Shown here one piece after another: positions 27,780 through 39,716 of a stretch of DNA of 64,000 nucleotides. Numbering within the stretch: the first letter of the stretch is position 1; every line of letters begins with the position of its first letter. Location: the NCBI RefSeq assembly GCF_001625305.1, contig NW_017804409.1:1131569-1195568 (forward strand). Reading direction: 5' to 3'. Below the pieces are notes generated by a model. That model made no database searches and had not been told where the DNA came from. It saw nothing but the letters and a program-made list of their open reading frames with translations. Source of the DNA: Branchiostoma belcheri. Taxonomy: Eukaryota > Chordata > Leptocardii > Amphioxiformes > Branchiostomatidae. The position numbers and the translations under genes were made by a program.

Positions 27780-28392
27780 CAGCCCATCTCTTTCCTTCCA
27801 ACGCCTTTTAGCTCCCCAACCGAAGTCAGGTACCTATTTTACACCTGGGTGGATTGAGGAAAGTTGTACAAAATGCCTTTTCAAAGGACACAGCGTCTGG
27901 CTAGGAATGCATGGCGTCGGCTATTTCTATCTGAGGACTTGAGAAATTGGCCAAATATACGGAACAGTATGCCAGAGAGGAGTATACCTTGCCACCTAGG
28001 GTGTAGATTGTACTCTTCTAACCGGCGAACTCCTCTAGATCTTGCATACTATTCAGTATATTTAGTCATTTTGTTCAGCAACCAGATGCGAGGGCTGAGA
28101 GCACAGGGATGTCTTTGAACTCTGGGGGAGTCAGGGTCTCCAAGGCACGGACCAACAGACTGCACAACTCATTCCCCCATTACACCATCCGTTTGTACAA
28201 TAGTTAAAACCAGACTTAGTTTTTTTTGTGTTTCATGTCCAATTTGAGGACTTGTTTGTATGTACTTGCCTTGTATTTTCCTTTAATATGAGGTACAAAT
28301 TCAACACAATTCAGGAATACTATTTATTTATTATTAATTTCTTCGCATGTACTTCTTCTATGTTGATGGATTTGAATAAAGTTTGAATTTTG
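27780..28392 (+). mobile_element. Probable retroelement 3' region
   Basis: 27795-27890 resembles the SINE-like body at 31255-31435 (CCTTTTCAAAGGACACA). The following AT-rich stretch ends GATTTGAATAAAGTTTGAAT, a polyadenylated-looking 3' end. No protein domain recognised. Confidence 0.4.
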
Positions 28393-28399
28393 GGCCTAG

Positions 28400-30530
28400 G
28401 GAGTCTGATAGAGGCTAGAACTTCACGTTGCCTGTCACACAGCTCCCCTCACTTGTGATTCCGGGCCGTTTGTCAGAGCTCACGCTCACACACCAGACCG
28501 TCTCTCCCCGGAACCACCGAGCAATAACACCCCGCGAAAGTCATCTCGCCAAGTAAATTACACCGCCATGATTGACAAAGGTCAATCGCCGCCTAGTTGG
28601 ACCCCGCAACCGTAATATCTTTATTACCCTGCCGCGGACGCGAACATTTGACATGCCCCACTAGGCGGAGGAGCTCCCCCGATGGTTAGCGCGGCCGCCA
28701 CCGCGACACGATCGGTCTTACATATCAATTTCGCCCGCCGAGCCTCGACGGAGCAGCCGTCAATTTTATGACAAATTGTCAAGATGGATGCTCCATCCCT
28801 CTGATTGGTTGACAGATAGATTACCTTATTGACAGGCGCCAAAGATAATCCCATAAGGGATAGATAGACCGTAGATGCGGTCCACACAGACAAAGATATT
28901 GAAAGCAGGTGAGCACACTAGACCAAAAACCGAGATAAACTCAACTTCATAAATACACAGACGTGCCACAAAACAGTAATAAAGGTGCGGTTTACCAACT
29001 CCATATTAAGTAGATAAACATGTCAAAGTAGGGTATGATTAGCATACAATGTGCGTGCAATATGGCGATGTTTGGTGGGATTTCTGTAGTTATTTCGGTA
29101 GCTGGTGGTGGTAGAGCAAGGCAAGGGCATTCTTGGCGAAGGTCACTCTGGAGTGTCCTTTAAAATCACCCAAGTAGTGCTCTTCATCGGCCGAGGGGCT
29201 TTCCTTGATAGATAGGGCTATACCGCTTTTGCATTAGTTGCATTTGTTCTTGAGTCGAGTCCTCAGATAAAAATTCGGCCATCCCCTCTCAAAGACATTA
29301 GCGGGATTTCGCTGTAAATGAAGACAAACTCGCTAATCCACACGAGGAGACAACTTCGCGATAAAAGCGAGCTTTAATGCTACTTTAAAGGGCGGCACAG
29401 AGGGAACTTGTGAGGAGGCGCTTAGTGAGAAAAAGGACCTATCAAACACTGGTAATTTCGCGGATTCATTTTTATAGCAAGGAAGGGAGTAAAGATGGAG
29501 TTTCTGCCTTTAAATATTCATATAACAGATGGATCTCCGCGGAAAATCATTGAGTTTATTCGTCAGAAATCCTCCTAATGTAACAGCCCGGCCCCCTAAT
29601 AGCTAATCAACGCTGGGAACCCGCGCAGAGATTTAGGAGAAATTTGTCTCCCCGCGCCGAATTTGTTTTCCAATGACATAAATGCCCAGATCATGGAGCC
29701 GAGTCAACCTAGCGCGCTGATGCGGGCCAAGAGGGCCGGAAGGGTAATAAAACGGGTGATCAAAAATGTCATGAAGACGCCGAACTGCGGACAGGCGCGT
29801 AGCCCGCCTCTAACTCTCTCTCCCCCGCAAAAAAAGGACTCAGAATACACCACGGCAGCACGAATATTGGGTAGACACTAAGAGAAGATAGATGAAGCTC
29901 GTCTCGGATCGATAAATAGATCGCGAAGTAAACAGCCAAACAAATCCGGGGGACTTTTCCCGGGTAGGGGGTTGCGAAGTTGCCGGCTGTGGGATATGTA
30001 TAGGTGTGTGGAGATCCGGAGGTAGATAGGTCATCTTGGTGGCCCCGATACAGAGATGGGTAGGTGGGCTCTAGTGAGTGATGAATGAAGGCAACTGTGA
30101 TGGATGGCCAAATATTGAGAGGTACATTTAGACATGGAAGTAATAGAGCGGGATCCTAGTCTATTAGGGCCCCAATTGGCTGCGTTGAATGTCGTTTAGA
30201 AGACGTAATCCAAGCCGGGGGCGGGGTGACACTCTCAAAGGCTACTTGAAGCAAAGTTTGCTTTCATCTGAAAATGGGTTGACGGCTGGACAAAATTGCT
30301 GTGGAGACATCAAGGGGAAGGGCGCTGCATGGTTACTTGGCATGAAATGGAGGGGAGCGCCGGGCGCCACGGTGTGTGGATCCCCGTGTTGAGTGACTCC
30401 GGCCATCAGGGCGCTAGCACGCGGGGCGGTTCTGAAAGCGTCACGGAGTCGCCACTACCACCGCGAAACGCCGGACGGACGCGTTTCACCTGCAGTGAAA
30501 GGGAAGAAACCTTAGACGTGGAATTTCGCT
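28400..30530. other. Repeat-poor block, possible cis-regulatory DNA
   Basis: About 2.1 kb without transposon families. It contains the near-perfect palindrome GATTGACaaagGTCAATC (28569-28586), whose left half TGATTGACA is close to the PBX/PREP consensus. No exon with coding character. Confidence 0.4.
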
Positions 30531-30659
30531 AGCCTCTAGTCCACGGGTCGCAAATTGGAGCTTCTATGGCCCTGCATGGATCTTCTCTGGTATACTATCC
30601 CTTTATTTCGGCCAATTTCTACTATTTTTCCAGCGATCCGCGGTGCCTGGTAGAGGCTA
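30531..30659. mobile_element. Foldback MITE, single arm of the 21148 subfamily
   Basis: GGATCTTCTCTGGTATACTA to GGTGCCTGGTAGAGGCTAG matches the right arm at 21148-21350. The left arm is reduced to AGCCTCTAG. Confidence 0.8.
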
Positions 30660-30943
30660 GAATTTCGCGCGCAGCCCAGTTCCACAGCCGGGGATCGAAC
30701 TCCGGACGTCAGGCATCATCGCACCACGTAACAAGCGCAGAATTACCTGGTGATAAGTGACGTCACGCGGCCAGAGAGCTGCTTCAGTGAGCCACAATAT
30801 GTTGATAAAAAAATACAAGTACAGGCAACTTCACGACAAACTTATACTCCGAAAACACGCTTTAGGTGGCGGACACACGGCCAGAAAGTTGAAATACAAT
30901 TCCGGCGCGGCCTACTTCATTTTGTTCCACACAACCGGTAGAG

Positions 30944-31121
30944 TATTCTCCAAGCAGAGGTTTGAGTTTGGGGTTATTTTTGGTGTGTTTTTAGGCTTTT
31001 TTATCGGGGTTTCTCAGCCTACCCAGAAAAAACTTCCAGTGCAAAAGAGAAACCCCGATTAAAAAAAGCCTAAAAACACACCAAAAAATAACCCCAAACC
31101 CAAACCTCTGCTTGGAGAGTA
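30944..31121. mobile_element. Foldback MITE family F, copy 2
   Basis: TATTCTCCAAGCAGAGGTTT to AACCTCTGCTTGGAGAGTA, a hairpin with ~80-bp arms. Confidence 0.92.
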
Positions 31122-31254
31122 CCGGTAAAGCGCATATAGGCGTAACACACCAGTTTTGCACAGTACGTACAAATTGCGTCAGACCGGACTATAGCATTTG
31201 AACCACTCACACCGGGAAGGTACCCTACTCTTTTCGATTAAAGTGCGGTGGGAT

Positions 31255-31435
31255 CTTTAACGTGCTCGAGGTGTGGCTCTCCTCAAACAAGGGACATCCG
31301 GCTTTACGTCCTATCCTAGAGGACGTCCCTAACCGAAGCTAGGTACTCATTTTTACCTGAGTTGAGTGAAGAAGTAGGTGTTAAGTGTCTTTTCCAAGGA
31401 CACAACATTAGGGCATACCAGGGATTCGAACAAGT
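31255..31435. mobile_element. SINE-like body fragment
   Basis: TAACCGAAGCTAGGTACTC, TGTTAAGTGTCTTTTCCAAG and GGGATTCGAAC are shared in part with 5218-5362 and 27795-27890. The tRNA head is missing. Confidence 0.5.
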
Positions 31436-31439
31436 TTAC

Positions 31440-31896
31440 CTGTATCTGTATCTGTATCGATATAGCCGGTATAACCGCCCTTCGGCGTAACACACCAGCT
31501 TCTGTATCTGTATCTGTATAGCCGGTATAACCGCATTTCGGCGTAACACACCAGCTTCGAATTCGCAGGCACTCAGCGCGGCGGCAGCTGGCTATATCAC
31601 ACCGAACGACTAGTTACACTCAATCTTTGCACATTTAGTTGCAGGAGTTATTTAAAGCTTTCTAGTGATGATGCCCCAACTGTGCTTGGTGGCAACGAGT
31701 TCCAGTCTACGATAGTTCTGGGGAAATACGAGTTTTTGAATACCTCAATTCTTGGTTGATAACTCTGATATTTGAAGGCATGACTGTTTCTTGTTCTTTT
31801 CTGGGCTGGTATCAGATACTTAGTGGTTGGTACGTCCACCAGTTTATTAGTCATTTTGTATATCATGCACCATTCAGAACACATACGTCGCCTCAC
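31440..31896 (-). pseudogene. CR1/Jockey-like LINE: RT C-terminus plus 3' tail
   Basis: The minus strand from 31896 reads MIYKMTNKLVDVPTTKYLIP, then SHAFKYQSYQPRIEVFKNSY and FPRTIVDWNSLPPSTVGASS, the typical end of a non-LTR reverse-transcriptase ORF. The stop is near 31648. The 3' tail follows on the minus strand: AGCTGGTGTGTTACGCCGAA, TTATACCGGCTATACAG and ATACAG repeats, present in two tandem units at 31440-31560. 5'-truncated. Confidence 0.8.
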
Positions 31897-31899
31897 CAG

Positions 31900-32185
31900 C
31901 CTGTGGTAGCGAAGCGAAGCCTTAGCTTAATGCCCATATTGATAGTTTATCCGATGATAAGGTACAACTACATGTCAATGTCAGCTTAGGAGATTAAACA
32001 TTATGACTCTCATAGCTCTACCCCTCATTAGACCGAGTTGGAACGATATTACTCTAAAAGCAATATTAACATATTGCAGATACATAATTTACGTACATAA
32101 CCATCAGTTATACCGGCGGAGTTCGCGGAGTACTTACGGAGAGACATTCATCAAACGCGGTTTACTAGGTTAGACCCTCCGGGCT
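31900..32185. other. Intergenic spacer, nothing recognised
   Basis: Between the LINE remnant and the 541-bp duplication. No feature found. Confidence 0.35.
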
Positions 32186-33390
32186 GTCATATGAAATAAT
32201 CGACATAATGTTCGAGGTGGAATTGCTTGATGAGAAAATATAGGACAATTTGGGGAGAAGCGTTTGCGGGACTCAAAACAGAAATACTAGTAGTTACGTA
32301 TCCAGGGTTACCGCTAGTATGTTAGCAAGCTGTAAGAATAGATATTTTTTTAAAATCCACCGTTATTATTATGACCACAAAGGATTATTGGAAGGGACTA
32401 TTTTTGCATTAGAGGAGGGTAGCTATAGGCAGATAATACCCATTTGGTCATGTAGCTAAGATTCGTAACTACAGTATATACGTAAGTATAAGTGTATATT
32501 GAATCTGTTAACTGAAGAAAAAAACATTCATGATATAAAGAACAATAGAAAACACAATATTATATCCAACTAGAGAAGTAACATTTTCAAAGCAAATGCA
32601 TACTGTTTACCTTCGGACATGGTCTGCCCTGTTAATTCTTACTCAAACACTTTCACATACATGTACTACTTAGTATATGGTGACAGGAGCAGAGCAGACC
32701 ATGAAATTGCAACATTATGTAACCTAGTCATATAAAATAATCGACATAATGTTCGAGGTGGAATTGGTTGATGAGAAAATATAGGACAATTTGGGGAAAG
32801 CGTTTTGCGGGACTCAAAACAGAAATACTAGTAGTTACGTATCCAGGGTTACCGCAAGTATGTTAGCAAGCTGTAAGCATAGATATTTTTTAAAATCCAC
32901 CGTTATTATTATGACCACAAAGGATTATTGGAAGGGACTATTTTAAGCATTAGAGGTGGGTAGCTAGTTGTAAGCATATAATACCCATTTGGTCATGTAG
33001 CTAAGATACGTAAGCACAGTATATACAGTATGTACAGTGTATATTGAATCTGTTAACTGAAGAAAAAACACTATTCATGATATAAAGAACAATAGAAAAC
33101 ACAACATTATATCCAACTAGAGAAGTAACATTTGCAAAGCAAATGCATAATGTTTACCTTCGGACATGGTCTGCTCTGTTAATTCTTACTCAAACACATT
33201 CACATACATGTACTACTAGTATATGGTGACAGGAGCAGAGAAGACCATGAAATTGCAACATTATGTAACCCAACACCAGTCACCATGGTGACAGACGTCA
33301 ACAAATCATGTCATTGGTCAGGTCAGAGGTCAATGTTTGGAGAAGATGAAGAGGAAGAAACTGAGCAAAAACAATATGTTTTTCCTTTTA
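32186..33390. repeat. 541-bp tandem duplication
   Basis: GTCATATGAAATAATCGACA at 32186 and GTCATATAAAATAATCGACA at 32727 begin two copies that stay alignable throughout. The second copy continues to 33390 in a segment shared with 5511-5763 in the dioxygenase gene. Few differences, so the duplication is relatively recent. Confidence 0.9.
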
Positions 33391-33579
33391 AAAGACGAAA
33401 AGCGACTGAGTACGTATGGGTGTTCTGGAAGAAAGCATTTCAGTACCAGGGACATGGGTTAGAACAATGTAATGTGCGCAGTTTTCTACTACATGTACTA
33501 GTATCTTACGGCAGAATTGATATATTGTTTTATAATATTGTTGAGTAGTCTTTTAAACGTGTACCGGGACAAAACGCAT

Positions 33580-33895
33580 TGTACCTACTGATGCCAAGTA
33601 ATGTATATGATGCACATTGACATATTCTTTCTATGTTACTGGTGTAGATGATACATTTTTCAGCTAGTGTTTGTTATAACCAAATACTTAAAAAATTGTA
33701 TCATAGTTTGGTCAGCAGTTCATGATTTTATTCCTTGTACTTTTATATATATCTCACTCAATGCAAACTGCTTTATGCTGTGTTTATGTTATGTTATATT
33801 ATTTATGTGTCCCTGGGCCCTCTTGGAAATCAACAATTTTACTGTTGTAGAGGCCACCCAGGTGCTTATAAGATGAAATAAATAAATAAATGTGT
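33580..33895 (+). mobile_element. LINE 3' tail
   Basis: CCCTGGGCCCTCTTGGAAAT, TGTTGTAGAGGCCACCCAGG and a terminal AAATAAATAAATAAATG are characteristic of the 3' ends of CR1/Jockey-type LINEs. No ORF remains. Confidence 0.55.
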
Positions 33896-34329
33896 TTTTT
33901 CTATTTTCTCACATCCTACTGTCATTTCTAGGTTGCCACTTGGAAAACTCGTCCTGTTGTTCTTGTTCGTCCTTTTTACCTAGACCAACAACAGTTGGGC
34001 GCTTACAGGTATAAAGTGATGTCTTTTTTACTTTGTTGTTACCCTCTAGTTGCACCTAGTTGTCACAAGCGTGTTAAGGGTCGGGGGAATCCGTACGATT
34101 CAATACGTTTATTTCCCTTTATTGCTCGTTCCTTCATTAAAAAAGGGACATTTGTGGTCCCGAGACGGGACACCCTCTCTGATTGCACGTGAACCAGAAA
34201 GAAGGTACATTATGCGTCCTCACGGAAGATGACACCGTGCAGAGCGGTACTGGCACTTCCTCTTTCGTGCACTGGTATTCACCGGTGGGTGTTTTTTCAC
34301 CCCCAAAGAACTGGAATGCATTACTATAA

Positions 34330-34878
34330 GGCCGTGTTTATGTGAAGTCACCCAAACCGCGATTCGGGTAACTCGCATTCCTCACATCTGGTCCACGTGC
34401 CATACATTCCTTTGAAACCGTGTCCGATCACAATGCGCCTGAGCTACATTTATTGTTGTTTGATGAAAACACGCTAGGTAGCGTGTTATTTTTGTCAGAG
34501 GTCAACGACCTGTTTGCTGGTGCCCCCCTCCCAACGTATCTCGGCCAAATGCCGACGTGGTCCCGCCAGAGGCGGTGAAGCTCGCCCTAGAACGGACACA
34601 TTATTTGACCATTACTACTCTTTAAGTTGCTGCCACGTAAAAGTTGGTATTGCATATAAATAAAGAAATATCACCCCGTAATCCATGACCAGGCGAAGTT
34701 ACATTGAAATCACATTGCGTTCAGACGCAAATCGCGATGCGGGAAAACCGATTCTAAACCACCTCTAGAAGTGGTTTGGGATCGAGGCGCTTTCAATGTG
34801 ATTTGGAGCGTTCAGATGGAGCCACTTGAAACCGGCTTCGGGGTAAAGCGCCTTGGGTGACTTCACATAAACACGGCC
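34330..34878. mobile_element. 549-bp MITE with GGCC ends
   Basis: Left GGCCGTGTTTATGTGAAGTC then ACCCAA; right TTGGGTGACTTCACATAAAC then ACGGCC. Internal inverted words ATTGAAATCACATTG / CAATGTGATTT and AACCACCTCTAGAAGTGGTT. Only one copy in the window. No transposase. Confidence 0.82.
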
Positions 34879-35265
34879 TTTGTCTACTTTGACTACAACA
34901 GGTGAAAAGACAAACTTTTACGAAACGCCGTGTTACAGAGCGTGCGTTGCGTACACTTATATGATAGTCTCTACCAGACTACTTGAGTCCATAGAATGCT
35001 AGCTAAAGTCCTTCCCGCACCACGTGGTGCATAGGGCGGCGCCCATCTCCACTTCAGTAGCCCTTGGGTCACACAATTGTGCAATCACTACAGCAGGGGA
35101 CTAGTAGTGGTGTGCGTTTAACTCCCATACTCTTTCCCAAATGCTGAGTACTAAGCAGTATGTACCATTTTTACAAGTCTTTGGTATGACTCGGCCGGGG
35201 ATCGAACTCACGACCTACCGAATGCAAGTCGAGCACTCTACCCACTTGGCCATTGCACCGGTCCA
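34879..35265 (-). mobile_element. tRNA-derived SINE
   Basis: On the minus strand from 35263 the tRNA-like head has an exact A box TGGCCAAGTGG and a B box GTTCGATCCC (near 35195), with a UGC-like anticodon loop. The body towards 35050 has AAAAATGGTACATACTGCTT. The acceptor stem does not pair well, so it is not a functional tRNA gene. Confidence 0.65.
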
Positions 35266-35419
35266 TAGAATGACAATAGCCTAAATAGTCTGCATAATTT
35301 AACAGAGGTTGCAAATTTGTGAATCCTTGGCAGCTGGCTAAGTCGTCTGACAAATAATTCAGCCTATCTAACAAGTCTACATTATTTTTCAGGCACCCAA
35401 TTAGTTTGGTAGTTCGGGA

Positions 35420-35710
35420 GAACTTGCACTTCTTGTTCCGCCGCTCAGAACCTTTCAGCGTGCCACTAGGTTCTCTTCCAGTTTTCATCAATTCACCGTT
35501 AACATACCTGTCTCCAAGTCATTTTACAACAACAGCTTCTTTCCTCGGACTGCAAAACTATGGAACTCTCTTCCTAACAGTTGCTTTCCGTCCGACTACA
35601 ATCCACAAAGCTTCAAAACAAAGGTCCACCGCCATCTCCTGACATAACTACATTATACTCACTTTAGTACCTCTAGCTCTATGCCTAGAAGTGGCCAAAA
35701 ATAATTGGCC
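35420..35710 (+). pseudogene. LINE RT C-terminus plus tail (family of 49758-50072)
   Basis: From 35420 the frame reads ELALLVPPLRTFQRATRFSS, then NSFFPRTAKLWNSLPNSCFP and FKTKVHRHLLT with a stop at 35645-35647. This is the usual end of a non-LTR retrotransposon reverse transcriptase. The tail runs to AGAAGTGGCC near 35700. Only the last ~75 codons remain. Confidence 0.8.
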
Positions 35711-35730
35711 TTGCATTGAGCGACACCGTT

Positions 35731-36008
35731 AAAAAAAACTACGCTTCTCGAAAAAAAGAGTTCAGTTCTGGGCGATAATGTTTTCCTCGTGCGTACATCG
35801 GACTTGCAAATGAAGTGACAAAGAGCTGTACGTCGGCACATGGCGCCTAGATTAGCGTCGAATCCCCGTTAAAAAAACTACACTTCTCGAAAAAAGAGTT
35901 CAGTCCTGGCGCTAATGTTTTCCTCGTGCGTACATCGGACTTGCAAATGAAGTGACAAAGAGCTGTACGTCGGCACATGGCGCCTAGATTAGCGTCGAAT
36001 CCGCGTAT
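35731..36008. repeat. 140-bp tandem duplication
   Basis: Copies start after CCGTT at 35731 and 35871. Both contain TTTTCCTCGTGCGTACATCG and GTACGTCGGCACATGGCGCC. Confidence 0.92.
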
Positions 36009-36613
36009 GATAAGACTAACTGCCATGCTTTCACTCCAGATGGACTAAATTTGTCAATCGCTGTAGATAAAGAAGAAAACTTTTACCCTGATAAGACCGT
36101 GGCCGCGAGGAAGCCCGCTGGAAAAAACCGTTGCTGGGGTGCCATAAATCATCAAAGTTCTCCACCGGTTTATCTGTTCTCGCTGTTCTAACCCGAGTCG
36201 ATATACTTCAGTCAGGGTTGCGGACAATCGAGGGTGACCATCTCTCGTCCTGTCTTTGCACTACATAAATCATACCACACCGAAAGTACGTTTAGAGCCT
36301 AAAGGGTGAGTCCCGATATGCTTCCGCGGACACTGAGCTATCGTGATTAATTGGGGGGACACGGAAGGGCTAAAGATGTTCAAAGGCGATTTCGACACTG
36401 TAAAGCGAGCAAGAATACGAAAGAAGAAGCCCGGGCCCGTTCCTGTTAGAAGGGGTGCATGCCAGTAGACAGGGGGGGTTCGTTCACAAAGGTCCACTTT
36501 TTGGTCCACTTTTTATCTGAAGGTCCAAGATTTTTCTTTAAAAGATGGACTGATTCGTGTCACCAGCAAGGCTGGAATCGTAGGAAAACGGCTCACTTTG
36601 TTATTGACAACAG
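36009..36613. other. Intergenic DNA, nothing recognised
   Basis: No repeat family or exon stands out. Confidence 0.35.
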
Positions 36614-36810
36614 TTATGTCTGATTTTTTTTCTTTGAACTCCTCTTAAAAAACGCAGGAAATGCCATTTCAGAAGGTTCATTTCTCAAAATTTCCCGGGG
36701 GAGCATGCCCCCGGACCCCCCTAGGAACCTCGCTCCTACGGCGCTCGCTTGTCCCTCAAGCAGTGGGAAGAACCCTCCCCCCTTCAAAATCCTGGCTACG
36801 GGCATAGGAT
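36614..36810 (-). mobile_element. Dispersed repeat with 'GSGGMLPR' reading
   Basis: GGGGGAGCATGCCCCCGGAC at about 36698 is a palindrome-rich block. Read on the minus strand it gives GGSGGMLPREIL, a phrase I recognise from interspersed repeats in several marine invertebrate genomes. Recognition is from memory of the pattern, not a search. Confidence 0.45.
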
Positions 36811-37334
36811 GGGAAAGAAGAAGTCACGTGAAAATACCGTAATATCTATGAGTTATACTCCACATAAAGTGTGCACTGTTTCTGTCATCTGTGCACTCTG
36901 TATCCCCCCATCCCAACGCGCTGGGCTAAGGGATTCGGCCGCACGATCCGGACTTCAAAAGGCCGAACGGTCGCGGGAAATGGCCTGTGTAAATAGTCAC
37001 TAAATTCTGCCTGACAAGAAAAGGAGACAGAGAGCACTATGTTAGTTTTATGGCCGCCATAATTCCTTTTCAATGGCGCCTGATTGGTTCGAGAGAAGGT
37101 GAGGCTCTGTCGCATGAACAGAGAGATTTATTAATATTAATAAAAAAGTAGAAAAGCTTGTTGAATCCAGGCACTACTTCTTTGCGTCCGAAACAAACAC
37201 CAAGTTTTTCTGCATCAAATTCCGGATGTCGGACAGTTGCGATAATGTACACTTCAGACCGTGTTGCTTTGGCTTATTATTTTTTTTGACGTGTTTTTAG
37301 GCATTTTTATCCGGCTTTGTTTTTGTTATGGTAA
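36811..37334. other. Intergenic DNA, nothing recognised
   Basis: No exon or repeat boundary recognised. Confidence 0.35.
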
Positions 37335-37745
37335 GGCCACAGCAAGTAAATTTTATGGATGACATCCTCCGCAGACTCCAAATCTAATGCGAGCGGGCGA
37401 AAAAAAAACAAGGCGGGCCGAAAAACAAGGTTTCTACATTTTAAAATTTTGACTCAATAATTGTACAAATGGTTTTGATTCAGTGGGAACACCACATATA
37501 CACAGCCAACATCACATATCACTGCATCAAAGTAAAAAGGTGAAACATTTGAATCAGAGTCTTTTCTTGTCTTCTCTCTTCATAGTTATCTGCCATCCAC
37601 CTTCCGGCATGGCAACAGACATCTTTGCCCATTTTCGGCATGTTGACTACTGTCAGAGGGCAACAAAATTTGTTTTTTTTTTCCAAAATCAGGCGAAAAT
37701 TAATACGCGCGCTGATGTCATCCATAAATATTACTTGCTGTGGCC
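37335..37745. mobile_element. MITE family B, copy 3 (complete)
   Basis: GGCCACAGCAAGTAAATTTT to ATTACTTGCTGTGGCC, flanked by TAA and TAA. The best complete member for defining the family. Confidence 0.92.
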
Positions 37746-37845
37746 TAACTATCCCAACTTTGGTGGCAATTGGGTACTGCTTGGCCAATTTGAATTTGAT
37801 ACTGTCTTTGCTGCCACCAAAATATCTGCTTGGAGATTAATAATT
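37746..37845. mobile_element. Family F' right arm
   Basis: TACTGCTTGGCCAATTTG and ATCTGCTTGGAGATTAAT, directly after the family B copy. Confidence 0.6.
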
Positions 37846-38079
37846 CTGTTCTCTTCGGAAAACTTAATGATACTCTGACCTTACAGCTATTCAACTTTAT
37901 TGGCAAAAATGTAAATTCACAAATAATGCAGGGATCTAAAAGACCACATTTTCAATCTTTTTATTAACTATGTACATTTCTTTGAAAAAGCTGAATACCT
38001 TATTCCAACAAGGAGAAGGAGAGTCAAAAAGAAAAATGGGAAACATTTTAAAAGTTAAAATGTTATCTTTTGTTTGATT

Positions 38080-38440
38080 GACATTTTGTTTTACATTCAT
38101 ATGTCATCTCATGTTAGTGCACTTGCACACTGTCTTCTTACCGCTAAGTATTGTATATATACACATGTTTCATAACAAACTGTAAACCAAAACTCTCAAT
38201 CTTCAAGCACAGACTAAATCAAATTATAGAAATAGACGATAATGAACAATGGGAACATTTTATGTGATATCATTATATATAGACAATCCCCAGATAACGT
38301 TACCTTTAGAAAAACTGTCCTTGTTTTTTATGTATCATCCCACACGATTGTACATGTATGTCAAATATGTATCTCTTTTTAATGTAACATTGTGAATATT
38401 AATAAAGTTTGTTAAAAAAATAAATAAATAAAAAAATGTC
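38080..38440 (+). mobile_element. Probable LINE 3' tail
   Basis: AT-rich stretch ending AATATTAATAAAGTTTGTTA then AAATAAATAAATAAA. Polyadenylated-looking end, no ORF. Confidence 0.4.
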
Positions 38441-39049
38441 ATCTCTATTTGTGGTTAAGTGTTCGACTGGGATATTTTCTTTATGCTCACAGTACTTTCA
38501 TGTGAAAAGGATAAAAAAGAAAAGAGGTGTAAAATTTGCAGTCACAACTACGTACGTACAGCACGTTGGTATAACACAATTGACGTCTAAATCGGCACAG
38601 TCATGAAGTTACAGCACTTCGATCTATTATATCATTTACGAAAAGGTCGATTGGAAAAAATTGCCTAAATGTTACCAATCCGAGACATAAAAATTAAGTG
38701 TAAGAATGCCTGGACACTTTCCAGTGCTATGCTTAGCAATACTGAGTGAGAGTTGTCCGGAATCATAATCTATTTCAAGATGAATTAGGTTCATGAAAGG
38801 TTCCTCGGAAAAAACACTACAAGGGACATGCATAAAAGACATAAAGGTGATTTAGGAGCATAAATGTGTGTGTATTTCAAGGCTAAATGCTGCCACGATG
38901 AACCCATGTATGGAGGGGCCAGGAACGCTAATGTTGTCATTTCACCGACCGAGGGAGATTTGTGCTTACCTAGAACTAAGTAACTGTGTCATGGAAGAGG
39001 TGCGAATGGAAAAATGTGTTGATGGTACCCCGTGTTAATGTATTTGTGC
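38441..39049. other. Intergenic DNA, nothing recognised
   Basis: No repeat family or exon recognised. Confidence 0.35.
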
Positions 39050-39590
39050 TGTATCTATATATCCGGTATAACACACCAGCTTCTGTATCTGTACATGTAA
39101 CTCTATAGCCGTATAATCTATAGCCCTTCGGCGTAACACACCGGCTTCTGTATCTGTATCTGTACCTGTATTAGTGTATAGCCGGTATAACTGCCCTTCG
39201 GTGTAGCACACCAGCTTCTGTATCTATATCTATATAGCCGGTATGACCGCCCTTTGGCGTAGCACACCAGCTTCTGTATCTGTATCTGTATAGCCGGTAT
39301 AACTGCCCTTCGGTGTAGCACACCAGCTTCTGTATCTGTATCTGTATAGCCGGTATGACCGCCCTTCGGCGTAACACACCAGCTTCTAGTATCTGTATAT
39401 CCAGTATAGCTGTCCTTTGGCGTAACATACCAGCTTCTGTATCTGCATAGCCGGTATAACCGCCCTTTGGCGTAAGACACCAGCTTCTGTATCTGTATAG
39501 CTGGTATAACCGCCCTTTGGCGTAGCACACCAGCTTCTGTTCATGTATCAGTATATACGGCATAACCACCCGGCGTAAAACAGGAGCTTC
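39050..39590. repeat. 56-bp minisatellite made of LINE 3' tails
   Basis: About nine units of CCGGTATAACCGCCCTTCGG, CGTAACACACCAGCTTCT, GTATCTGTATCTGTATAG. On the minus strand each unit is the 3' tail of the CR1-like LINE seen at 31440-31896, and the array directly abuts a coding remnant of that LINE at 39591-39716. Confidence 0.93.
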
Positions 39591-39716
39591 ACAGGCGCGC
39601 GGCGCGGCGGCAGCTGGCTACGTTACATTTGCACAAGCACCAAGCGTTGTTTAAAGCTATCTATTGATGATGTCCCAACTGTGCTTGGTGTCCGCGAGTT
39701 CCACTCTAATGTAAAG
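39591..39716 (-). pseudogene. LINE RT C-terminal remnant adjoining the 56-bp array
   Basis: The minus strand reads WNSRTPSTVGTSSIDSFKQR, equivalent to WNSLPPSTVGASSLESFK at 31.65 kb. Confidence 0.7.

Noticed and set aside
35187-35263. Functional tRNA gene
   Set aside because: A and B boxes are good but the acceptor stem is poorly paired and a SINE body follows. Called a tRNA-derived SINE.
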